From a virus: a DNA stretch of 21,525 nucleotides. A model generated the notes under the pieces. The model searched no databases. It saw only the letters and a program-made list of their open reading frames with translations, and was not told where the DNA came from. Where the stretch lies: IMG/VR virus record IMGVR_UViG_3300010885_025520, positions 1-21,525 of that record, one strand, 5' to 3'. The translations under genes were made by a program, and so were the position numbers. Positions 15,269 through 21,525 of this stretch are shown one piece after another; positions within the stretch are counted from its first letter, which is position 1, and each line of letters opens with the position of its first letter.

Positions 15269-16153
15269 TTAATAACCATATGGAGATTTAAGTGCATTAA
15301 AGTTTTGAGTAATTTCGTCCAATGATAATGCTCTGTTGTATACACCAACTATAGAAATACTACCAGGAAACCATTCTGATGCAACAGGATCACCACCAAC
15401 ATAAAAAGGATGTTGTGCTGCTAAAGAACCTGAATTTGTCATAGTAGTATTCAATACACCATTAACATAATAATAAAAATTTGAATTATTTTTAACAATG
15501 CAAATATTGTACCAAACTCCAGTTGTAAGACCGGTAGGTAACATTGAAGTTTGGCCGCCAGACAAAAAATATTCAAAAGTAAAATTTTGATCTAGTTTAA
15601 CAAAATCTAATATACTTCCTCTATTTCCTACCGCACAAGCTGTGTAACCAAAACTGTTTGATTTTATCCAAATATTCCATGTAAATGAAGTTGTACTTGT
15701 ATAGATTGGCTGAGTGTATCCAGTATTGGCCGCATATGTTGGTGAACCACTAAAATCAAAATACCCTGTATTTGCAGAATTAAATCTTGGTGATACCGAA
15801 TTTGTTCCATTACTGGTAAAATTGGCGTTATAACCACTACCACTTATATCATACCAAGTATTACTTGAAAGGTTATAATTACTAGGATTTGTAGCATTTA
15901 AATATAATACTAATCCTGAGGTTACTACTAAATTTAAAGTAATTTCATCAAAATAATTTGAAACTTGTAGAGTACCAGTACTTAATAATCTTTGTGGAAC
16001 TCCCGATAAATTAACTTCATCAAAATAATTTGAAACTTGTAGAGTACCAGTACTTAATAATCTTTGTGGAACTCCCGATAAATTAACTTCATCAAATTGT
16101 CCTTGGACATATTGTATACCTGTTGATGTAAGCCTGCTCACTAAATTAGCCAT
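15269..16153 (-). CDS. B2: single-LamG lectin-like fibre tip protein
   Basis: A 294-residue protein. The B leader MANLVSRLTSTGIQY is followed by three FDEV/FDEI motifs, the spacers between them being two identical 24-residue copies. Residues about 77-294 form one LamG/concanavalin-like domain with SGLVLYLNATNPSNY, SNTWYDISGSG, a WNIWIKSN strand, GVWYNICIVKNN, NFYYYVNGVLN and the closing SISIVGVYNRALSLDEI. This fold often binds glycans or proteins, and sugar binding here is inferred. It is the simplest B protein: leader, linker and one tip domain. The ATG lies 3 nt after the A2 stop. The duplicated linker could lengthen the reach of the tip. Confidence 0.85.
   Translation of the reverse strand: MANLVSRLTSTGIQYVQGQFDEVNLSGVPQRLLSTGTLQVSNYFDEVNLSGVPQRLLSTGTLQVSNYFDEITLNLVVTSGLVLYLNATNPSNYNLSSNTWYDISGSGYNANFTSNGTNSVSPRFNSANTGYFDFSGSPTYAANTGYTQPIYTSTTSFTWNIWIKSNSFGYTACAVGNRGSILDFVKLDQNFTFEYFLSGGQTSMLPTGLTTGVWYNICIVKNNSNFYYYVNGVLNTTMTNSGSLAAQHPFYVGGDPVASEWFPGSISIVGVYNRALSLDEITQNFNALKSPYGY
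15945..16088 (-). repeat. Perfect 72-bp tandem duplication in B2
   Basis: The units 15945-16016 and 16017-16088 are identical over 72 bp, with the first 8 bp of a third unit following. They encode 24-residue linkers that start at FDE. Identity at every base, synonymous sites included, points to a recent duplication by slippage or recombination, although a collapsed or expanded assembly repeat is possible. Confidence 0.92.
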
Positions 16154-16156
16154 AAT

Positions 16157-16165
16157 TTATCCAAA
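16157..16165 (-). promoter_or_regulatory. A2-B2 junction: ribosome site within the last codons of A2
   Basis: The minus strand reads TTTGGATAA, then 3 nt, then ATG. GGA lies 6 nt before the B2 start. Confidence 0.6.
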
Positions 16166-18202
16166 ATATGTATCGATACTATTTAATGTTGAGTTATAAG
16201 TTGTGTATGCTAAACTTGTTGATGTGTTTCCAAATCCAACTCTGTTACCCACATACACACTATTGGCCACTCCAACTCCACCAGAAACTTGTAGAGCATT
16301 ATTAGAGTTTGAATATGACGAATATGTATTAGCAACAATTAATTGATTTGCAATTGAACCACCAGAGAAACCACCAGTAGAAGCAATTGTTAATGTATTA
16401 GATGTACCAACTGTTGATAAAGTAATACCCGATCCAGCAACCAAAGTTAATGGTGATATGGAAGTATTTGCAATTAAATCTGGTTGACCAGAAACTTTAA
16501 TTGTGGAAAAACTATTGGATGAAGAACCGGAACCAGAAACAGCAGCAGTTGTAATACTAGTTATACGACCATTAGATGCTACAGTAACAACAGGAACCAA
16601 TGTTGAACTACCATAAGAACCTGCTATTGGTGTAGTATATGTTACATCGGTGTTAGCTAATGCTTGAACAGAAACAATATTGGCATTTTGACTTGCATTA
16701 ACACCATCTGAAATGGTCATACGAGTATTACTGAAATCTAACCTTACGTTTTGGCTTAAATCAGTATTTTCTATAATCGTCATTCGACCATTTTGACTTA
16801 CATCCGTACCTTCGATGATGGTCATTCTAGAATTCTGACTTACATCCACACCTTGTACAATCGTAATAGCGGTGTTGCTATAATCCAACCTTACGTTTTG
16901 GCTAACATCAGTACCAAATAGAATTACTACGTTAGCGTTTGCTGAATTTAATCCTGCTTGTAAATAAGCAGAATTGGCATTAGCAGTTATAAGTCCACCA
17001 GCAGTTACATTGGCTTGATTATATGCCGATTGCATTTTACCATCGGTAGCAACACCATTAGCATTGGCAGTAATCAGTCCACCAGCAGTTACGTTTGCTT
17101 GTGCATATGCAGCAGTAGAATAATTATAAAGTTCTAATCCATTAACAACTGCCGTGGTAGCAATTAAGTTACCTTTGAAATAACTAGCATTTAAGTTTGC
17201 TTTAGCAAATGATGCATCATTAATATCAACGTTATTAGTTACGTCAACTTCAGGAGTATATCCTTTGAATACATAAAATTCTTTGGTGACGGAATCTCTT
17301 ATGATACCAGAATGAGCATTAACCACACCATCGTTATAATGTGCAGCAAATCCAATATCTTTAGTATCACTTGTGTAATTACCAATACCCAAAACAATTA
17401 ATGGATCGGCTACGGCTAACTGTTGTACATTTTGTGAACCAATATTTCCTGTAATGATTAGATTACCAGAAACAATAAGGTCTTGACTGATTGTTACGTT
17501 ACCGGATACAGTTTGATTTTGAGCACCAGTTAAAGATAACTTATTATTAATATTGGTGTTCTGGGTTAAGTCCACACCTTCAATGATGGTCATACGAGCA
17601 TTTTGGCTAGTATCAACACCTTGTACAATAGTTATAGCCGAATTACTGTAATCCAATCTTACGTTTTGGCTAGTATCAGTACCTTCGATAATAGTCATGC
17701 GACTATTTTGACTTACATCTGTACCTTCGATGATGGTCATACGAGCATTTTGAGTAACATCTACACCTTGTGTGTATATGGTATTAGCATTAGCAGTATT
17801 AAGACCACCTTGAATATAAACAATATTGGCATTAGCGGTATTTAATCCGCCTTGAAGATATGCACTATTGGCGTTAGCAGTGATTACATAAGAAAATAAT
17901 AAAGTTGAATTGGCATTTTCAGAAGCTAAAGCACCTTGAAGATATATTGTATTTGCTACAGAAGAACCAGCAGTAGTTTGTCTGGTACCATCAGCAAAAG
18001 TAATACCATTACCAGCTGCGGATGATCCAGAAATTACCAGGTTTCCTGTGTAAGTATTACCAAGAATTCCAACTCCACCAATAACCACCAAGGAACCTGT
18101 TGTGTTACTTGTAGAATTTACAGGCGTAATATTACCCACCGTCAATATATTATCAACGTTTGCGGTACCGTATACTCTTGTTCCTGTTAGTAGTTTTGCC
18201 AT
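16157..18202 (-). CDS. A2: coiled-coil-repeat fibre protein
   Basis: A 681-residue protein. The leader MAKLLTGTRVYGTANVDNIL and the GSLVVIGGVGILGN module (about 36-60) match A3. Two 14-residue Ala/Asn units (GGLNTANANxxYxQG) lead into five QN repeats at about 145-219. A middle domain at about 222-320 contains ADPLIVLGIGNYTSD, DIGFAAHYNDGVVNAHSG and EFYVFKGYTPEVD, a type seen in fibres of T4-like marine phages as I recall. Residues about 323-425 are Ala/Asn-rich, followed by five more QN repeats at 430-506. The remainder is beta-rich with ASNGRITSI and SGITLSTVGTSNTLTI. It ends in the A tag SVYVGNRVGFGNT, then YTTYNSTLNSIDTYFG. It is probably a trimeric shaft carrying B2, which starts 3 nt later. 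Confidence 0.85.
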   Translation of the reverse strand: MAKLLTGTRVYGTANVDNILTVGNITPVNSTSNTTGSLVVIGGVGILGNTYTGNLVISGSSAAGNGITFADGTRQTTAGSSVANTIYLQGALASENANSTLLFSYVITANANSAYLQGGLNTANANIVYIQGGLNTANANTIYTQGVDVTQNARMTIIEGTDVSQNSRMTIIEGTDTSQNVRLDYSNSAITIVQGVDTSQNARMTIIEGVDLTQNTNINNKLSLTGAQNQTVSGNVTISQDLIVSGNLIITGNIGSQNVQQLAVADPLIVLGIGNYTSDTKDIGFAAHYNDGVVNAHSGIIRDSVTKEFYVFKGYTPEVDVTNNVDINDASFAKANLNASYFKGNLIATTAVVNGLELYNYSTAAYAQANVTAGGLITANANGVATDGKMQSAYNQANVTAGGLITANANSAYLQAGLNSANANVVILFGTDVSQNVRLDYSNTAITIVQGVDVSQNSRMTIIEGTDVSQNGRMTIIENTDLSQNVRLDFSNTRMTISDGVNASQNANIVSVQALANTDVTYTTPIAGSYGSSTLVPVVTVASNGRITSITTAAVSGSGSSSNSFSTIKVSGQPDLIANTSISPLTLVAGSGITLSTVGTSNTLTIASTGGFSGGSIANQLIVANTYSSYSNSNNALQVSGGVGVANSVYVGNRVGFGNTSTSLAYTTYNSTLNSIDTYFG
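16685..16915 (-). repeat. Second QN repeat block of A2
   Basis: Encoded Gln cores are at residues 435, 456, 470, 484 and 505, giving spacings of 21, 14, 14 and 21. All are multiples of seven. Confidence 0.85.
17546..17770 (-). repeat. First QN repeat block of A2
   Basis: Encoded Gln cores are at residues 151, 165, 179, 200 and 214, giving spacings of 14, 14, 21 and 14. The 21-residue unit again has RLDYSN after QNV. Confidence 0.85.
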
Positions 18203-18227
18203 TTTTAAATTATTCTTTTAATTTGGA

Positions 18228-18235
18228 TATTTATG
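18228..18235 (-). promoter_or_regulatory. Late promoter-like element before A2
   Basis: Minus-strand CATAAATA fits NATAAATA. It directly follows the B1 stop codon and leaves 25 nt before the A2 ATG. Only a weak purine-rich ribosome site (AAAAGAA) is visible in the leader. Confidence 0.55.
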
Positions 18236-19909
18236 TTATGTAATGGAAGAAACTTCATCAAATTGATTGACCAATATATTACCAGTATTCAAAACTTTTT
18301 GTGGCGCAGTACTAAATGGAGTAGATGTATTTAATGTTACGCCACCTGTTACTGTAATTGTATTATTATTACTACTGTTATCCACAAAAGGTTCTGCTGC
18401 AAAATTATTTAATAGTAATACTGTATTTGCTACTGTTGGCAATGGACCTGTTGGGGGAGTAAAAACTACTGTATTCGCCGTAGTACTGGATGTTTGATAA
18501 GCTGTCGGTATTGAACCATTAATTATTCTTAAATTTGAAATATTGCCGTTAGTATATGTTGAAGCATTTAAATTACTTGCAATACCCATATATATATTTC
18601 CAGAACCAGAACTTAAAGAAGTTGCATAAGTTTGTGAACTAGCTAAAACTCCGTTAACAAAAGCTCTACATACATTGCTACTATCTCTAGTAAATGCTAA
18701 ATGTGTCCAAGTGCCTGTTTTTATAGGTCCATTTATAAAATTGTTTAAAGTATAATTTATTATTAAATAAGCAGATTGTCCGCCAGATAAAGATGCCATT
18801 CCCCATTGTAAATTGGCGCCACCAGCACTAAGATTAAATGCCCAAGTTGGTCCAGTTGAACCATAAGCCCAATTTCTATCGGCAATAACAAACGCATTAG
18901 TTAAATTTGTTGGATTAATCCAAGCTTCAGCACACATTGGAGTACCAGCAATAAAATCAAAACCAGTACTATAAGGTACGGTTAAATAACCACCACTTCC
19001 ATTAAATTTTAAGCTTTGAGAACTCATACTCACTTCATCAAATCCATTAGAAATCATTACGACACCATTACTTGTTGTGCTAGTAATAATATTTGTGTTA
19101 CTTCCTAATACAGGATTATTATTGGTGTTTGCTAAATTAATTGAAGTGTTTCCTGGAAAATAAAATGGACCAAGTGTATTAAATGTTGGTGTACCAGTTC
19201 TGAGTATTGTATTATTATTTCCACTAGAATCACCAAAAGGATTTTGTGAATTTGTTAATAATAATAATTTAGTATTTGCTATAGCAGTTAGTGGAGCAGT
19301 AGGAGGAATAAAATTATTATCGTATATACTTGAACCAACCACTATTCTATAATTAGAAATATATCCAGGAAGATAATAATTATAAGTAACTAAATTTGAG
19401 TGAGCTATTCCATAAGGTGTATAATCTGTCCAACCAGTTGCATTGGTTGTTGTTCCAATACTATTACCATTAACATAAATTGTAAATACTCCAGCAGATG
19501 TTCTAGTAACAGCAACATGATACCAAGTGTTTAAAGAAAAAGCGTATGAAAATGTAATATCTAATGCACCATTGTTGGCATAAATACGAGCCCCAGTCCA
19601 AGAAGATATTGTTCCTGTTAATTGAAATTCAAATCCATTATTACTTCCAACTCCACTAGTAGCATGACTTGAAAATATTTCAGCTGTATAAAAACCACTG
19701 GAAACATAACCATATCGTGTTAAATAAACCCAGCATTCAATGGTAAATGGATTACCTGTTAAATTTCCAATATTGGTTTTGGCCACATCAAAATAATCTG
19801 TTGCTGCTGTGCGATTAAACGCAACACTTCCAGAATTAAGGCTCACTTCATCAAAACCACCTGATGATTGAAATACTCCGTTAGAAGTTAATCGAGTTAC
19901 TGTAGGCAT
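18236..19909 (-). CDS. B1: two-domain LamG lectin-like fibre tip protein
   Basis: A 557-residue protein. The leader MPTVTRLTSNGVFQSSGGF is followed by FDEV at about 19. Two LamG/concanavalin-like domains follow, at about 19-250 and 289-530. Domain 1 has NPFTIECWVYLTRYGY, NTWYHVAVTRTSAGVFTIYV and VGSSIYDNNFIPPTAPL. Domain 2 has TPMCAEAWINPTNL, GTWTHLAFTRDSSNVCRAFV and FTPPTGPLPTVANTVLLL. Both end with a 'LLLxxxxxPFxDxSxNNNTI' calcium-site-like or closing strand, so they arose by duplication or are the same subfamily. Further FDEV motifs lie at about 290 and 550. The ATG is 3 nt after the A1 stop. Host-surface glycan binding is inferred. Two domains here, against one in B2 and six modules in B3, show modular growth. 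Confidence 0.85.
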   Translation of the reverse strand: MPTVTRLTSNGVFQSSGGFDEVSLNSGSVAFNRTAATDYFDVAKTNIGNLTGNPFTIECWVYLTRYGYVSSGFYTAEIFSSHATSGVGSNNGFEFQLTGTISSWTGARIYANNGALDITFSYAFSLNTWYHVAVTRTSAGVFTIYVNGNSIGTTTNATGWTDYTPYGIAHSNLVTYNYYLPGYISNYRIVVGSSIYDNNFIPPTAPLTAIANTKLLLLTNSQNPFGDSSGNNNTILRTGTPTFNTLGPFYFPGNTSINLANTNNNPVLGSNTNIITSTTSNGVVMISNGFDEVSMSSQSLKFNGSGGYLTVPYSTGFDFIAGTPMCAEAWINPTNLTNAFVIADRNWAYGSTGPTWAFNLSAGGANLQWGMASLSGGQSAYLIINYTLNNFINGPIKTGTWTHLAFTRDSSNVCRAFVNGVLASSQTYATSLSSGSGNIYMGIASNLNASTYTNGNISNLRIINGSIPTAYQTSSTTANTVVFTPPTGPLPTVANTVLLLNNFAAEPFVDNSSNNNTITVTGGVTLNTSTPFSTAPQKVLNTGNILVNQFDEVSSIT

Positions 19910-19912
19910 TCA

Positions 19913-19921
19913 TTATCCAAA
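19913..19921 (-). promoter_or_regulatory. A1-B1 junction: ribosome site within the last codons of A1
   Basis: The minus strand reads TTTGGATAA, then TGA, then ATG. GGA lies 6 nt before the B1 start. Confidence 0.6.
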
Positions 19922-21525
19922 AATTGTGTCAAGAGAATTTGTGTTTGCGTTATATACCTGATAGACTACTAAAATATTATTGGCATTGGCAAAACCAAAA
20001 CGGTTACTTACATACACATTAGAAGTTGCCAATGTATTATTAGAAGCAGTAAAGTAAACATTGCTATTACTCAAATAACCAGAAGCATTGGCAAATATAA
20101 TACTATTTGCAGTATATAAAACAGCAGAAGCTCCAGTATTTGCTTTATCGAATGCAGCTTGTGCTAATACGGTACCTGTGTTAGCTTGATTATAAGCAGA
20201 TGACATTTTACCATCGGTAGCAGCCATACTAGTGTTTTGGCTCGCTTCAATACCAAATAATACTACTACGTTAGCATTAGCTGAAGCCATCGCACCTTGT
20301 AACAATATAGTATTAGCGTTTTGACTTACATCTACACCTTCTATAATGGTCATCCTAGCATTTTGGCTAGTATCTGTACCTTGAATTATGGCAATAGCCG
20401 TGTTGCTATAATCTAATCTTACGTTTTGGCTTAAATCTGTATTTTCTATTACAGTTAATCTGGTGTTTTGAGTTGTATCAACACCTTGAATAATAGTAAT
20501 AGCGCTATTACTATAATCGAGTCTAACATTTTGGTTTGAATCTGTATTTTCTATAATAGTCATGCGACTATTTTGAGTAACATCTACACCTTGTGTGTAT
20601 ACAGTATTTGCTCTTGCTGAAGCATCTGTTGCTGCACCAGAAGCCGCAGTTGATTGTGTTGTACCATCGGGGAATACTATACCACTCAATGTTGTGTATA
20701 TTGTTGGTATCGAAATATTGGCAACAACTAATGTGTTGTTAGCATTATAAAAAGATATGCCATTGGTATTGGAAAGATAACCAGTAGTATTGGCAAAAAT
20801 TACGGAGTTTGCTAAGTAACCAGAAGCAGTAATACCACCAGTACCTGTAATAGCAGTATTAACAATCGATGTTATACGACCATTTGCTGCAAGAGTAATT
20901 ACAGGAACATAAGTTGTGTTACCATATACACCAGCAGTTGCAGTTAATGTAGTATAATCGGTGTTAGCTAACACTTGTAATGAAATAATATTTGCATTAG
21001 CTGAATTTAATCCACCAGAAGTTACATTGGCCTGATTGTATGCGGACTGCATTTTACCGTCAGTAGAAGAAATATTGGTGTTCTGAGTAAGGTCTACTCC
21101 TTGAATAATAGTAACTACAGCATTACTATAATCTAACCTTACATTCTGACTAACATCAGTACTTTCAATAACAGTAAGTCTGGTATTTTGAGTTACATCA
21201 GTACCTTCTATTACTGTCAACCTGGTATTCTGTGTAGTATCAACTCCAACAGTTACGTTAGCTTGCGCATAAGCAGAAGAAGAATAAGAACTTAAATCTA
21301 TACCATTAACAACTGCTGTGGTAGCAATTAAATTTGATTTTACATAACCAGCATTTAAGTTTGCTTTGGAAAATGATGCATCATTAATATCTATGTTGTT
21401 AACTGCATCTACTTCTGGTGTGTATCCTTTGAATACATAAAATTCTTTAGTACCGGAATCTCTAATAATACCAGCATGAGCATTAACGCCATCATTATAG
21501 TGTGCTGCAAAACCAATATCTTTAG
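19913..21525 (-). CDS. A1: coiled-coil-repeat fibre protein (5' end outside the window)
   Basis: The frame is open from the right edge to the TAA at 19913, giving about 536 visible residues and no visible true start (a TTG near 21220 is internal). The first residues, KDIGFAAHYNDGVNAHAG and EFYVFKGYTPEVDAVNN, match residues about 281-325 of A2, so roughly 280 residues may be missing. Next come INDASFSKANLNAGY, VVNGIDLSSYSSSAYAQAN and a block of four QN repeats. A beta-rich part with AANGRITSIVNTAITGTG and a second block of seven QN repeats follow. The end carries the A tag NVYVSNRFGFANANN, then NANTNSLDTIFG. It is closely related to A2 but has a different repeat count, and B1 follows after 3 nt. 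A trimeric shaft carrying B1 is inferred. Confidence 0.82.
   Translation of the reverse strand, partial: KDIGFAAHYNDGVNAHAGIIRDSGTKEFYVFKGYTPEVDAVNNIDINDASFSKANLNAGYVKSNLIATTAVVNGIDLSSYSSSAYAQANVTVGVDTTQNTRLTVIEGTDVTQNTRLTVIESTDVSQNVRLDYSNAVVTIIQGVDLTQNTNISSTDGKMQSAYNQANVTSGGLNSANANIISLQVLANTDYTTLTATAGVYGNTTYVPVITLAANGRITSIVNTAITGTGGITASGYLANSVIFANTTGYLSNTNGISFYNANNTLVVANISIPTIYTTLSGIVFPDGTTQSTAASGAATDASARANTVYTQGVDVTQNSRMTIIENTDSNQNVRLDYSNSAITIIQGVDTTQNTRLTVIENTDLSQNVRLDYSNTAIAIIQGTDTSQNARMTIIEGVDVSQNANTILLQGAMASANANVVVLFGIEASQNTSMAATDGKMSSAYNQANTGTVLAQAAFDKANTGASAVLYTANSIIFANASGYLSNSNVYFTASNNTLATSNVYVSNRFGFANANNILVVYQVYNANTNSLDTIFG
20222..20590 (-). repeat. Second QN repeat block of A1
   Basis: Seven encoded Gln cores have spacings of 14, 21, 14, 21, 14 and 28 residues. 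The last unit is stretched by an Ala/Asn-rich piece (LLQGAMASANANVVVLFG) but keeps the multiple of seven. Confidence 0.85.
21071..21247 (-). repeat. First QN repeat block of A1
   Basis: Four encoded Gln cores have spacings of 14, 14 and 21 residues, the long unit again following QNV. Confidence 0.85.

Noticed and set aside
16685-17770. CRISPR-like array from the regularly spaced 42-63 nt repeats
   Set aside because: The repeats are in frame in a long gene, vary at synonymous sites and have no unique spacers.

Overview
The window is a segment of an AT-rich genome of a T4-superfamily contractile-tailed phage (myovirus). Every gene I can support is on the minus strand, so transcription runs from high to low coordinates. 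The left third keeps T4 morphogenesis order: gp13, gp14, gp15, gp16, gp17, gp18, gp19 and the start of gp20 (neck, small and large terminase, tail sheath, tail tube, portal). The proteins look far from T4 itself and closer in style to marine or freshwater T4-like phages. The host cannot be read from the window. No tRNA, integrase, CRISPR array or plus-strand gene was found.

The right two thirds (about 8259-21525) is an adhesin or fibre locus, where T4 carries its baseplate-spike, short-fibre and whisker genes. Two protein families alternate. 'A' genes start with a shared leader (TGTRxYGTANV type) and mostly carry long trimeric-coiled-coil-like repeats. 'B' genes start with a short V-[ST]-R-[LI]-T-S-x-G leader, contain FDEV motifs and carry LamG/concanavalin-like and carbohydrate-binding-like beta-sandwiches. 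The order of transcription is A1 (5' end outside the window), B1, A2, B2, A3, B3, A4, then gp13. Each A-B pair is separated by 2-3 nt. A2, A3, A4 and gp13 are each preceded by a T4-type late promoter element of the form NATAAATA; A1's upstream region is outside the window. A4 has no B partner and instead carries eleven tandem 16-residue YadA-head-like repeats and its own C-terminal domain.

From 8221 down to 2540, gp13, gp14, gp15, a small extra fibre protein, gp16 and gp17 are packed with 17 nt or less between genes, or with 1-nt TAATG overlaps, and probably form one late operon. gp18 and gp19 each have their own late promoter and strong Shine-Dalgarno sequence. A hairpin with a C(UACG)G tetraloop separates gp19 from gp20. 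Points of special interest are a probable AUU start for gp14, a small beta-domain shared by gp14 and gp15, the fibre gene lodged between gp15 and gp16, and the two-component A/B fibre system whose terminal tags suggest docking.
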